Shown: in pieces, positions 1-6,969 of the stretch
Layout of the letters: each line of letters opens with the position of its first letter
Numbering within the stretch: the first letter of the stretch is position 1
Origin: Agrobacterium tumefaciens
GTDB lineage: Bacteria > Pseudomonadota > Alphaproteobacteria > Rhizobiales > Rhizobiaceae
NCBI RefSeq assembly: GCF_000834635.1
Contig: NZ_JXQV01000024.1
Span: forward strand, 1 to 44,008
DNA: 44,008 nucleotides
Direction of reading: 5' to 3'
Made by a program: the position numbers and the translations under genes
The notes under the pieces: generated by a model
The model's input: only the letters and a program-made list of their open reading frames with translations
What the model was told of the DNA's origin: nothing
The model's database searches: none

Positions 1-24
1 CCCCCCCCCCCCCAAAAAAAAAAA
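1..24. other. Homopolymer contig edge (C-run then A-run)
   Basis: Thirteen C followed by eleven A open the window, before ordinary sequence begins. This is not like anything else in the window and sits exactly at the edge, so I read it as an assembly or library artefact rather than genomic DNA. Confidence 0.7.
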
Positions 25-171
25 GGCCAACTGGCAATAGTGTTTTGTTAATCATGAACCAAAAATGTGGAGCGCCACAATGGAAATGGCTGCAAGTGTG
101 TTTCGGCAAGGCTTGCAACTTTCTTGTGTGAGATGTCAAAAAGACCAGCAAATCGGGTAAAGGGCAAGCAG

Positions 172-1077
172 ATGACGAGCATCGGGATTTCAGAAGAGAC
201 AACTACAATCCAAGAGCTCCCGAAAAAGCCTTGGTGGATGAAGATACCGAGCGGGACGATTGTAATCCTCGTCTTCTTAGTAGGAATCGCCTACGTCGCT
301 TATTATCTTCACATTTTGAGCTTGACAGAAGCATGCAAAGACACAGCGGGACTGACGTTCTTTGGGGATTGCGTATCGAAATTAAAAGTAAACGAGATTG
401 GCGATTCGCTTGGTGGCGCGTTCGCTCCACTTGCCTTCATTTTTTTGGCAGGCGCTCTTATCATCCAAGCGTTCGAACTCGCGTCGCAGCGTCATGAAAT
501 CAACGAAACTCAAGCTGTTATGACAGCTCAACTCGCGGTCGCGAGGGAGCAAGTTAAAGAGACTATTGCTTCTACCGCTCTTCTTACAGCTCAAACAAAT
601 CTCTTTACTCAGCAGCACAATCTCCGTCTCGCGGACGATGAATTCGACAAGACGCTTTACCGCGCACGGCTCGAGCTGATGAATTACGAACAAGAGTTTG
701 GTGTTTTTTTGACCCTTTCACACGACAATGGCTACGACCTGCTAATATCAGGGCAGCATTCTCAAAAAGCCGACGATTATGATTTTTTCAACATGATCGC
801 TGGTAAGGTCAAGAAAATCGCAGACACTATCGATGAGGAGCCATTCGAGCGCGTCTCATTTGTAAACGTGCGAAGCTGGGATTATTTTCGGAAGCTGTTT
901 GCACGCTTGTCCGCGCTCACTCAGTCGTGTTCTCCCGCCTATGAGAGCTTGGCGATTACCTACCGAACGCATGACATACATCAAGCCCTTGAGGAGCTGT
1001 ATGGGACTGTAGCAAAGGCCGAACAAAATCAAGCGGGCGCACCTGATGCCCCACCACCTAGTGGATCGGCGAAGTAA
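172..1077 (+). CDS. Membrane-anchored coiled-coil protein, island cargo, possible phage-defence (PutAbiC-like) protein
   Basis: About 301 residues. The reading frame is open from a GTG at 67, but the ATG at 172 has AGGG about 8 bases upstream and starts shortly before the first hydrophobic segment, so I prefer it. Two membrane segments are visible, around residues 20-45 and 75-97; the second contains a GDSLGGAFAPLAFIF stretch followed by a QAFELASQRHEI helix that runs into a predicted coiled coil to about residue 165. The C-terminal half is soluble and helical. This plan (two N-terminal membrane helices, a GDxLGG...P motif, a long coiled coil, a helical tail) is that of hypothetical membrane proteins often labelled putative phage abortive infection proteins (PutAbiC); the label here is inference from architecture. 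The gene lies inside a tRNA-Arg-associated element and has its own terminator at 1153-1190. Its AT-richer codon use differs from the genes after 2.6 kb, which fits acquisition. Confidence 0.7.
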   Translation: MTSIGISEETTTIQELPKKPWWMKIPSGTIVILVFLVGIAYVAYYLHILSLTEACKDTAGLTFFGDCVSKLKVNEIGDSLGGAFAPLAFIFLAGALIIQAFELASQRHEINETQAVMTAQLAVAREQVKETIASTALLTAQTNLFTQQHNLRLADDEFDKTLYRARLELMNYEQEFGVFLTLSHDNGYDLLISGQHSQKADDYDFFNMIAGKVKKIADTIDEEPFERVSFVNVRSWDYFRKLFARLSALTQSCSPAYESLAITYRTHDIHQALEELYGTVAKAEQNQAGAPDAPPPSGSAK

Positions 1078-1152
1078 ATTTGAGTTGCGACCTGAACTCA
1101 GTTACCGCAGATCAGGTTGCCCGGACAGTTCTGATCTTCGCCTAAAAACACC

Positions 1153-1190
1153 AAACCCCGCCACTAACCACGGCGGGGTTTTCTCTTTTG
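1153..1190 (+). terminator. Rho-independent terminator after the island membrane protein
   Basis: Perfect 10-bp stem AAACCCCGCC (1153-1162) / GGCGGGGTTT (1172-1181) with a 9-base loop, followed by TTCTCTTTT. It sits 75 bases after the stop at 1077. The A-run on the left arm could let it work in the other direction too. Confidence 0.85.
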
Positions 1191-1263
1191 CAAAAGGCGC
1201 CGTTGCAATCGCTGGCTGAATACCGTTATAGTATTTTCACAGTCGTACTACCGACACCCCAGT

Positions 1264-1321
1264 TTGCAAACCAAATATAACGCTTTGATTCTTAATGGGC
1301 GTTTTTAGAGCCGGTTTGCAA
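1264..1321. repeat. Inverted repeat TTGCAAACC / GGTTTGCAA beside the tRNA scar
   Basis: TTGCAAACC at 1264-1272 and its exact complement GGTTTGCAA at 1313-1321, with 40 bases between them. It ends 33 bases before the tRNA-Arg fragment. Paired short sites next to an attachment core are typical of integrase or excisionase arm-type sites; that role is inferred from position only. Confidence 0.45.
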
Positions 1322-1354
1322 TCAACTTAACATTTCCACTGGAAAAACGTCTAT

Positions 1355-1399
1355 CTTCTAAGCAGGTTGTCGCAGGTTCGATTCCTGCAGGGGTCGCCA
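1355..1399 (+). repeat. Partial tRNA-Arg(UCU) 3' part, attachment-site (att) scar
   Basis: The bases run from an anticodon loop CTTCTAA (anticodon TCT) through a 3' anticodon-stem strand, a variable loop, a perfect T-arm (GCAGG 1372-1376, loop TTCGATT, CCTGC 1384-1388), the 3' acceptor strand AGGGGTC (1389-1395), discriminator G and CCA (1397-1399). It resembles the 3' part of E. coli argU tRNA. Nothing upstream can form the D-arm, the 5' anticodon strand or the 5' acceptor strand, so this is not a functional tRNA. Tyrosine integrases commonly use the 3' half of tRNA genes and leave such a copy at the far end of the element. The intact tRNA-Arg should then lie to the left, outside the window, with the element between. 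Confidence 0.8.
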
Positions 1400-1580
1400 C
1401 CTTTCCAAACCTGGTCAGATAATCCATTCACAGTTTGATCTGGTTTCAGCCATCTAAAACGCTGTTGCCAATTCCATTGGCTAGTTTTTCACATCTGAAA
1501 ATTACAGCTTAGTCGACTTGCCGCGCTGACGGGCTGCCGATCAGCAGTGCCTCCGACAATTCTCCCAAGACATTGTGAAC

Positions 1581-1664
1581 TTCCATGCTCCGATCGCCGA
1601 GCATGGAATTGCCGTTTCTAAAGGCAATGCGATTCGCCATGGATTGAATAGCGCCCATGGCGAT
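1581..1664. repeat. Three consecutive inverted repeats
   Basis: Stem 1: TTCCATGCTC (1581-1590) and GAGCATGGAA (1599-1608), perfect, 8-base loop. Stem 2: ATTGCC (1608-1613) and GGCAAT (1623-1628). Stem 3: CGCCATGG (1635-1642) and CCATGGCG (1655-1662), extended by GAT/ATC with one bulged base. They follow head to tail and end just past the stop codon of the broken lipoprotein gene on the minus strand. They could be a terminator, a mobile intergenic repeat or a structured RNA; I do not recognise a known family. Confidence 0.65.
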
Positions 1665-1669
1665 CACTG

Positions 1670-2062
1670 TTATTTTTTAGGAGGAGCCTGCTTTGCCGGG
1701 GCGGACGAGAACTTCAGGCCGCAGCCTTTTCTTCTGGAGGCATCTTCCACGGCTTGCATTTCGCCCTTTAATCTGGCGACTTCAGCGGCGGACGCTCCAT
1801 CGCCGCTGTTGAAGAACAGGGCAGGCCAGAAGAGCACGATGCCGACGGTTGTCAGGGCAGCATCTTGCCCAGCCTTCTTGTTTTGCACACCAGCTGCCAT
1901 GGCGGCACGGCTGGATACCGCTTGAGCCTCATCAGCCAACTGAGCGCAAGACAGGTTGTTGTAAAGTGTCGGAGACACGTAGGACGCTGATATTGTTTCA
2001 GCCTTTGAAGCGCACGACGCTGCTTAGACGGCAATCAAGCCGACCGCTATTATATTTTTCAT
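1670..2062 (-). pseudogene. Small lipoprotein gene broken by a nonsense codon in the signal peptide
   Basis: From the ATG at 2062 the minus strand reads MKNIIAVGLIAV, then TAA (2026-2024), then AASCASKAETI and on in the same frame to the stop at 1670. Without the TAA it would be a lipoprotein of about 130 residues with a lipobox AASC right after the stop. The body carries a hydrophobic TVGIVLFWPALFF segment and an ARLKGEMQAVEDAS helix, a plan I associate with small lipoproteins of alphaproteobacterial plasmids and phages, without a known function. A single base change (for instance TTA or TCA to TAA) explains the break. Restart at an inner codon would give a cytoplasmic product lacking the lipobox. 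A short G-run precedes the ATG. Sequencing error is possible but the codon is not in a homopolymer. Confidence 0.7.
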
Positions 2063-2230
2063 AAAAACCCCCATTTAACGGGAGCTATCAATCAGAACTT
2101 CAATCATGAGTAGAGCCAACGCGCGCCGATTGCACCAGAAAACCGCTGAGTTTTCAGGCAGGCTGAACGCAATGTTAATCCGCCGTAAGCGGGAAGTTTC
2201 CAGCTGCGTCGTTCACATCGGTGGTCTGGC

Positions 2231-2500
2231 TTAGTTCACGCTCAGCACATGCGCGTGGCTGCTGGCAAGCATAAAGGATTCACGCGCTGTTTCGAGTTCG
2301 CCTTGGCCGGAGATGGCTGCCAGACATGTGCGCCGTGCCTCTTCATATTCCGGGCCATGATCGTCGGGCCACCGGTACATCAGCATATCAAGCGCGATGA
2401 GGGGGCTGTAGATTTCCATTGCGACACAGCGGGGCAGGTGCACGTGAACGGGCGTTGCCCACTGCGCATGGTGGCAGGGTTCTGTTCGTTGGATGAGCAT
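2231..2500 (-). CDS. DUF982 family protein
   Basis: 89 residues, start ATG at 2500 with a strong ribosome site AGGGAGGA about 8 bases upstream. The order ATPVHVHLP, then ALDMLMYRWPDDHGPEYEEARRTC, then GQGELETARESFMLAS matches the DUF982 pattern: a short beta strand, then WP...GP.Y..A...C, then .AR..F..A. DUF982 proteins are about 70-100 residues, expanded as paralogues in Rhizobiales chromosomes and plasmids, with no established role. No partner gene sits next to it; it is bounded by the broken lipoprotein gene downstream and an AT-rich promoter region upstream. Confidence 0.8.
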   Translation of the reverse strand: MLIQRTEPCHHAQWATPVHVHLPRCVAMEIYSPLIALDMLMYRWPDDHGPEYEEARRTCLAAISGQGELETARESFMLASSHAHVLSVN

Positions 2501-2556
2501 TTAGGTAGTCCTCCCTAATATACTCTCACGAACAGCTATTTCACATATTAGTTCCT

Positions 2557-2575
2557 GTTCACGAAAAAAGTGAAC
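2557..2575. promoter_or_regulatory. Short dyad GTTCAC-N7-GTGAAC in a divergent promoter region
   Basis: GTTCAC (2557-2562) and GTGAAC (2570-2575) flank an A-rich 7-base centre, between the divergent DUF982 gene and the BON-like gene. It is followed by repeated ATGAAYG words around 2600-2632. It may be an operator; no regulator is identifiable. Confidence 0.35.
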
Positions 2576-2686
2576 GCGACAGGGGTATCTTTTTTTCAGT
2601 ATGAATGGAAAATGAATGAACTGAAGATGAACGAAATCACCACACGGGCGTTATAGACCATATGCCCACATGAAGGAGGCCCGATC

Positions 2687-2935
2687 ATGTTCAACCTATC
2701 TGGAATGCAGGAAAGCTTTTTCGGCGAACGTATGGCCGGTGTCTGCCAGGCAATTACATCCGCGCTGGCATTCGAGTCCGGGCTGGAGAAATCCAATATC
2801 TCCGCTTCTGCCGATAATGATATGATTTATCTTGAAGGCACGGCTGACTCGGTCGAAGCAATCGATATTGCGATCAATCTCGCATCTTCGATTTCGAATT
2901 GCCGGATCCTGAGCCACATCGAGCCTTGCTACTAA
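2687..2935 (+). CDS. Small BON-like domain protein
   Basis: 82 residues, ATG at 2687 with a strong GGAGG site 7 bases upstream. Residues from about 18 to 80 follow the BON pattern: helix CQAITSALAFESGL, strand NISASADNDMIYLEG, helix SVEAIDIAINLAS, strand NCRILSHIEP. BON domains bind phospholipid or surfaces and occur in envelope-stress proteins; this one has no signal peptide and no second domain, so it would be cytoplasmic or associated with a partner. It stands alone and is followed by a GC hairpin at 2949-2968. Confidence 0.6.
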   Translation: MFNLSGMQESFFGERMAGVCQAITSALAFESGLEKSNISASADNDMIYLEGTADSVEAIDIAINLASSISNCRILSHIEPCY

Positions 2936-2948
2936 GCTAAGCGGATGC

Positions 2949-2968
2949 GCCGGGCGGTCACGCCCGGC
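2949..2968. terminator. GC-rich hairpin between convergent genes
   Basis: Perfect 8-bp stem GCCGGGCG (2949-2956) / CGCCCGGC (2961-2968) with loop GTCA, between the BON-like gene and the convergent DUF192 gene. There is no clear T-run, so termination is likely but may be inefficient or Rho-assisted. Confidence 0.55.
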
Positions 2969-2979
2969 ATCGCATGCAT

Positions 2980-3468
2980 TTATCGCACGCTGCCAATCTG
3001 TTTGCTGCGAACAGTATCGCCGCGATCAATTCCTAGCTGTCCGGCGGTTCCGCCGTTCAGCTCCAGTACGAAGCGCACCGGGCCGCGTGAGCTGATGATA
3101 TCTTCCGAGTGAGGAACGGCGTTCGCGTGAACATGCGTGACCTTCCCATCCTTTGAGATGAACACCATGTCGAGTGGGATCAGCGTATTACGCATCCACA
3201 TCGTCACTTCGCGATCAATCCCAAAATCGAACAGCATTCCATCTGCGGGCGCCATGCTCTTGCGGAACATGAGACCCTGCTGTCGTTGTCCGTCAGTGGT
3301 CGCCAGTTCAGCCGAAAATTCCAGTTTTTTTCCGCTCGATGTCTCGATCGTCAGAGGCTCTTTGGAGAAGCTCTCCTGAGCTTTCGATGAAGCGGTCATC
3401 AAAACGAAAAAAGTGAGTATCGCCACGATACCCACTTTGTATTTCGAAAAAGATAGTCTTGATATCAA
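2980..3468 (-). CDS. Secreted DUF192 family protein
   Basis: 162 residues. An N-terminal signal peptide ends near residue 30 (hydrophobic core [15 protein letters not shown], cleavage around SKA/QES). The rest is a complete DUF192 domain: [55 protein letters not shown]192 proteins are small periplasmic or lipid-anchored beta-barrel-like proteins with no firmly assigned activity. The ATG overlaps the stop of the cold-shock gene (ATGA at 3465-3468), so the two are translationally coupled and cotranscribed. Confidence 0.85.
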   Translation of the reverse strand: MISRLSFSKYKVGIVAILTFFVLMTASSKAQESFSKEPLTIETSSGKKLEFSAELATTDGQRQQGLMFRKSMAPADGMLFDFGIDREVTMWMRNTLIPLDMVFISKDGKVTHVHANAVPHSEDIISSRGPVRFVLELNGGTAGQLGIDRGDTVRSKQIGSVR

Positions 3469-4043
3469 TGCGACATTCCCACAGGCGCCGGATTATCCGG
3501 GTGAATTTCTGCAGCCATCAGGCCCTTGTCTCCGTCACCGAAGCGTACGAGAACGACCTGGCCGGGCCGAAGTTCCGCAAGACCATAGCGGCGCAGCGTT
3601 TCCATGTGCACGAAAATGTCCTCAGTGCCTTCGCCGCGCGTCAAAAAGCCGAAACCCTTGGTGCGGTTGAACCACTTGACGATAGCGCGTTCCAGGCCGC
3701 TTGAGGCTGTTACCTGCACATGAGTGCGAACTGGGGGAAGCTGTGAAGGGTGTACGGCTGTCGATTGATCCATCGAGAGAATGCGGAATGTCTGATAGCC
3801 GCGATCTCTGCGCTGAATGAGGGCAACAATGCGTGTTCCCTCGAGAATTGTCTGATATCCATCGCGTCTCAGGCAGGAAACGTGTAGAAGAACATCCTGC
3901 ATGCCGTTATCCGGCACGATGAAGCCGAATCCCTTGGCAACATCGAACCATTTGACAACGCCGGTGATCTCGACCAGGTCTACCGCCTCGCTCGAGAGGT
4001 CTTCGAAATCGATTACATTTTTCGTCGATATCCTGTCAGCCAT
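3465..4043 (-). CDS. Cold-shock protein with two cold-shock domains
   Basis: 192 residues from ATG at 4043; a GTG two codons upstream (4049) is an alternative. Two nucleic-acid-binding cold-shock domains are present: the first near residues 27-90 ([22 protein letters not shown]) and the second near 115-185 ([22 protein letters not shown]). Each has the RNP1 (KGFGF) and RNP2-type motifs. Double-domain Csp proteins of this length are typical of Rhizobiales, unlike the 65-70-residue E. coli CspA. The protein is expected to bind single-stranded RNA or DNA and act as an RNA chaperone. It is the first gene of an overlapping pair with the DUF192 gene. The leader contains an inverted repeat (4077-4119) that may fold. 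Confidence 0.92.
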   Translation of the reverse strand: MADRISTKNVIDFEDLSSEAVDLVEITGVVKWFDVAKGFGFIVPDNGMQDVLLHVSCLRRDGYQTILEGTRIVALIQRRDRGYQTFRILSMDQSTAVHPSQLPPVRTHVQVTASSGLERAIVKWFNRTKGFGFLTRGEGTEDIFVHMETLRRYGLAELRPGQVVLVRFGDGDKGLMAAEIHPDNPAPVGMSH

Positions 4044-4076
4044 TTCCACCCAGCCCCTCTACGCACTTACCACTAC

Positions 4077-4119
4077 CGGTTACTGATTCCCTAAAGATAG
4101 ATTAACATCTTGGTAACCG
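4077..4119 (-). promoter_or_regulatory. Nested inverted repeat in the cold-shock gene leader
   Basis: Outer arms CGGTTAC (4077-4083) and GTAACCG (4113-4119); inner arms AAGAT (4094-4098) and ATCTT (4107-4111). It lies 34 bases upstream of the cold-shock start, so if transcribed it forms a hairpin in the 5' leader. Temperature-dependent folding is a possibility by analogy with cspA leaders. Confidence 0.4.
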
Positions 4120-4230
4120 TGTCGCGCAAGCCCTAGTTTTTGATTTATCCACCTGCTTTTATGTCTCTGGGCTTGCTCAGGGCTGACTTACCTGCCGTTA
4201 CGGCAAGTTTAAAATGTGAAGGAGAAGTAC

Positions 4231-4671
4231 ATGCGCTATCTGCACACAATGGTTCGGGTAAAAGACCTCGAAAAATCCCTTAATTTTTATGGTTCTGTCT
4301 TCGGTCTGGAAGAAGTCCGCCGAATCGAGAACGAGAAGGGGCGCTTTACACTCGTGTTTCTCGCCGCACCTGAAGACGTTGCCGCCGCGCGGGACAATAA
4401 AGCTCCATGCCTGGAGCTGACTTACAACTGGGATGCTGAGGACTACACGGGCGGGCGCAATTTCGGCCATCTCGCCTATGAGGTGGATGATATCTATGAG
4501 ACCTGTGCCAAGCTTCAGGCCAGTGGCGTTACGATAAACCGCCCACCGCGCGATGGTCACATGGCGTTTGTGCGCTCGCCCGACGGTATCTCGATTGAAA
4601 TATTGCAGAAAGGCGCAAGCCTTGCACCAGCAGAGCCATGGATATCAATGGAGAATACCGGCGCCTGGTGA
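4231..4671 (+). CDS. gloA: Lactoylglutathione lyase (glyoxalase I)
   Basis: 146 residues. ATG at 4231 is preceded by GGAG at 4221-4224; the ATG at 4216 has no site. Converts the hemithioacetal of methylglyoxal and glutathione to S-lactoylglutathione in the cytoplasm. The four metal ligands of the glyoxalase I family are visible: His5 (RYLHTMVRV), Glu62 (CLELTYNW), His80 (NFGHLAYEV) and Glu123 (GISIEIL). The length matches bacterial Ni/Co-type GlxI (about 135-145) with a short extra tail [13 protein letters not shown]. It is a single gene, 147 bases before the next lipoprotein start. A small palindrome TGCCG-TTA-CGGCA (4193-4205) sits just upstream. Confidence 0.93.
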   Translation: MRYLHTMVRVKDLEKSLNFYGSVFGLEEVRRIENEKGRFTLVFLAAPEDVAAARDNKAPCLELTYNWDAEDYTGGRNFGHLAYEVDDIYETCAKLQASGVTINRPPRDGHMAFVRSPDGISIEILQKGASLAPAEPWISMENTGAW

Positions 4672-4817
4672 TGTGATTCCTTTTTAAGGGCATCGCAAAC
4701 ATCACGCTTGCGTTTCCGGGGCAGGGCATGCTCGTCATCGTACGGCGTGCCCGCTCATCCCGGATGCGCTGCGACAGTGGGTCGGTCACGTTGAAACGTA
4801 TCTGCGGAGGCTTTGCC

Positions 4818-6065
4818 TTGAAAATCATCAACCGCAAGCCGGTCTCTCTGGCTCAAAGCTGTCTTGCCGCCGTTTTTATTCTGGCGCTGTCTGGCTGTGT
4901 CTCTGCGGTTCCTGAACAGAAAGACGCGTCTGCGACACCGACACCGGCGGCAAACTCGCCGCTGGCTGCCGGTCCGGCCACCGCGCAGGGCACTGCTGCG
5001 GCGCAAGGTACTGTGGGCGGCTACGTTGATCCGGCGATGGTATCTGCGACATCGAGGTCCGCTTCCCCAGTCCAATCGAATCAGCCCGTCATGGCGCAGC
5101 AGGCGCAGGTCGCCGACCCTGTTTACGGGCAGGCTCCGCAAATTTCGGGTCTTTCCACCCAGCCAACCGGCATTTCCGCCAGCTCTCTCAGCATCTATGC
5201 CAACTCGGCGCCGGGAATGGTGAACGCAGTCCCTGGCGCTTCGGCTTCGACAGCGCAGCCTGCCGCAGCGCCAACAAGCATTCCGGCCTATGCACCGCTG
5301 CCGAAGGTCTCACCGGCTTTGAACAGCGTTTACTCTGCGCCTGCGGCAGTGCAGCCCATGCCTGCCGCCCCCGCGCCATCGGGCCAGCAGCACTCGGCTA
5401 CAACCGTACCAATGAGCGCCGCCGAGCCCACGCAGGCTCTGGTAGCACTTGGCGGGTCGCCGAAGGGAACTGTCCCGGGTGAACAGACGGGTGTCCCTGC
5501 CGCAGCTTTCTTGGCGGGTTTGCCTAAGAAGCGCGGTTCGGGTGCCGCAGGCGGCACTCAAGTCGCCGCTCTGCCGCTATCGGCGACGGCAAGGCAAGGC
5601 ATGGCACTGCCAGGTCGCACGTCTATGACGGATGAGTTTGATGACACGCATACTGGTGACGATACCAAGCCAGCGGGCCTGATGAAGCTTGCTTCGCTGT
5701 CGGGCCTCAGCCGCGTTGCGCCAAACGGTTTGCTGCTGCAGACTCAAGACGTGAATGTCGGCTGTTTCAAGCCAGAGATGATCCGGAGAATCAAAGAGGT
5801 CGAAGCGCATTTTGGTCGGCCCGCAATGGTGACTTCAGGTTACAGGCCAGCAAAGTCAACGACGCAGGGCTCCAAGCATTATACATGTGATGCTGCCGAT
5901 ATTCAGGTGAACGGCGTTTCGAGATGGGAACTGGCCAACTATCTGCGTTCTATTCCAGATCGAGGTGGCGTCGGCACATACTGTCACACCGAATCCGTCC
6001 ACATGGATCTTGGAGAGCCACGTGACTGGAACTGGCGCTGCCGCCGCACGCAGAGCAGCCTGTAG
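4818..6065 (+). CDS. Lipoprotein with long Pro/Ala-rich linker and M15-type peptidase domain
   Basis: About 415 residues from TTG at 4818, which has GGAGG (4806-4810) 7 bases upstream and directly precedes a lipoprotein signal (KIINRKP...AVFILALSGC); longer starts would add a charged tail before the signal. After the lipobox LSGC comes about 270 residues of Ala/Pro/Ser/Gln-rich low-complexity linker. The C-terminal domain (from about residue 313) is a Peptidase_M15A-like fold: zinc ligands His354 and Asp361 in SKHYTCDAADI and His395 in SVHMDLG. Family members are D,D- or L,D-carboxypeptidases acting on peptidoglycan; the linker would let an outer-membrane-anchored domain reach the wall. It ends with GEPRDWNWRCRR, seen in rhizobial DUF882/YcbK-like proteins. 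A strong terminator follows. Confidence 0.82.
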   Translation: MKIINRKPVSLAQSCLAAVFILALSGCVSAVPEQKDASATPTPAANSPLAAGPATAQGTAAAQGTVGGYVDPAMVSATSRSASPVQSNQPVMAQQAQVADPVYGQAPQISGLSTQPTGISASSLSIYANSAPGMVNAVPGASASTAQPAAAPTSIPAYAPLPKVSPALNSVYSAPAAVQPMPAAPAPSGQQHSATTVPMSAAEPTQALVALGGSPKGTVPGEQTGVPAAAFLAGLPKKRGSGAAGGTQVAALPLSATARQGMALPGRTSMTDEFDDTHTGDDTKPAGLMKLASLSGLSRVAPNGLLLQTQDVNVGCFKPEMIRRIKEVEAHFGRPAMVTSGYRPAKSTTQGSKHYTCDAADIQVNGVSRWELANYLRSIPDRGGVGTYCHTESVHMDLGEPRDWNWRCRRTQSSL

Positions 6066-6099
6066 ACCCCGCTTTATTCTCGAAATACCCTTTCAAACG

Positions 6100-6138
6100 C
6101 TCAACGCCCCGACACTGTGTGACGGGGCGTTGAGTTTT
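6100..6138 (+). terminator. Strong intrinsic terminator
   Basis: Perfect 12-bp stem CTCAACGCCCCG (6100-6111) / CGGGGCGTTGAG (6123-6134), 11-base loop, then TTTT. It follows the M15 lipoprotein gene by 34 bases. Confidence 0.93.
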
Positions 6139-6187
6139 AACGCTATGTTACCAGGCAGCCTCTGCTAAGCCCGGTAATCAAGCAGCA

Positions 6188-6433
6188 TTATGGTGCTGTT
6201 GGTGTTGCTGGAGCCGGTGTTGCAGGGGCTGGTGCCGGTGTGGATGGCGCTGTATCCGGTGTCGCCGGGGCAGGGGTTGCCGGTGCAGGCGCCGGGGTGC
6301 TTGGCTGCGATGTTGTCGCTGCTGGCGGCGTTGCGGGTGCGGTGGCCGGTGTGTTTGATCCCATCATAAAGAAAGCGAGCGCCAAAACGACGACGATACC
6401 TGCGATGACAATTGTCAAAGTACGATTGTTCAT
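6188..6433 (-). CDS. Small membrane protein with Pro/Ala/Thr repeat tail
   Basis: 81 residues from ATG at 6433, preceded by GGAGG; an earlier in-frame ATG at 6448 lacks a ribosome site. One N-terminal membrane segment (TLTIVIAGIVVVLALAFFMM, residues 4-23) is followed by about 55 residues built from Pro, Ala and Thr. The tail contains a near-exact duplication of a 16-18-residue unit (STPAPAPATPAPATP occurs twice). It resembles envelope-anchored Pro-rich small proteins of rhizobia that carry no known domain. A 7-bp hairpin ACCACAT/ATGTGGT (6483-6500) lies upstream. Function unknown. Confidence 0.75.
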   Translation of the reverse strand: MNNRTLTIVIAGIVVVLALAFFMMGSNTPATAPATPPAATTSQPSTPAPAPATPAPATPDTAPSTPAPAPATPAPATPTAP

Positions 6434-6624
6434 GAATTTTTCCTCCAAATCACCAATGTGCCGCTAATCGGCATGCCGGATGACCACATAACAATGTGGT
6501 ATCAGCGTGATTGGTTGCAATTGGAGGGTATATTCGCCAACAAAACTGTCGCCCGCCGAATCAACATCGGCCAGCAATCAAAGCTCGGATTTTTGTTTCG
6601 GAGAAAACTGGGATTTTGGAAAAG

Positions 6625-6700
6625 TGGTGAGAGGCGTGGGACTCGAACCCACGACCCGCGCATTAAAAGTGCGCTGCTCTACCAGCTGAGCTAGCCTCTC
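6625..6700 (-). tRNA. tRNA-Lys(UUU)
   Basis: 76 bases on the minus strand including encoded CCA. All arms form: acceptor GAGAGGC/GCCTCTC, D-stem GCTC/GAGC, anticodon stem GCGCA/TGCGC with loop CTTTTAA (anticodon TTT), T-arm GTGGG-TTCGAGT-CCCAC. The flanks (6434-6624 and 6701-6969) hold no other gene I can support. Confidence 0.98.
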
Positions 6701-6969
6701 TCACCATTTGGTCTTACGCATTTCAATGACATATCAACACGAACAATGTGTTAAAGTTCAATCGCTTCGAAAGCGGAATTGCGCTCCCCGGTGGCGGCGA
6801 AGCGCCCCTCGGAAGTGGGCGGAACATAGGTAGAGGCGGGTCTGCGGTCAACCCATAAAAACACAAATCATTCGCCTTCCCGCGTTTTTTTGTCACTGGC
6901 GCAAAAAGGTGATTGGTCGTAAGGGGTTGGCGGCGTTACAAGCAGCTCCAGATCTGTTGGAGTTCTTCC

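Larger units (their letters stand above)
1078..1669. other. Non-coding boundary region between island and chromosome
   Basis: No convincing gene in 592 bases. It holds the terminator at 1153-1190, the inverted repeat at 1264-1321, the tRNA-Arg fragment at 1355-1399, a short hairpin GCCAAT/ATTGGC at 1467-1481 followed by TAGTTTTT, and three stacked inverted repeats at 1581-1664. There is also a looser 7-bp hairpin AGATCAG/CTGATCT at 1109-1137 just after the first gene. Confidence 0.7.

Noticed and set aside
1467..1489. Hairpin GCCAAT/ATTGGC followed by TAGTTTTT as a terminator
   Set aside because: Only a 6-bp AT-containing stem with no gene directly upstream; too weak to list as a terminator.
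1575..1925. Plus-strand open frame across the stacked repeats
   Set aside because: Antisense to the lipoprotein remnant, starts inside the hairpin cluster, no ribosome site and no recognisable domain.
2596..2796. Minus-strand open frame overlapping the BON-like gene start
   Set aside because: Antisense to a gene with a strong ribosome site; no domain.
4145..4153. TTATCCACC, one base from a DnaA box
   Set aside because: Isolated and mismatched; no origin context between the cold-shock and glyoxalase genes.
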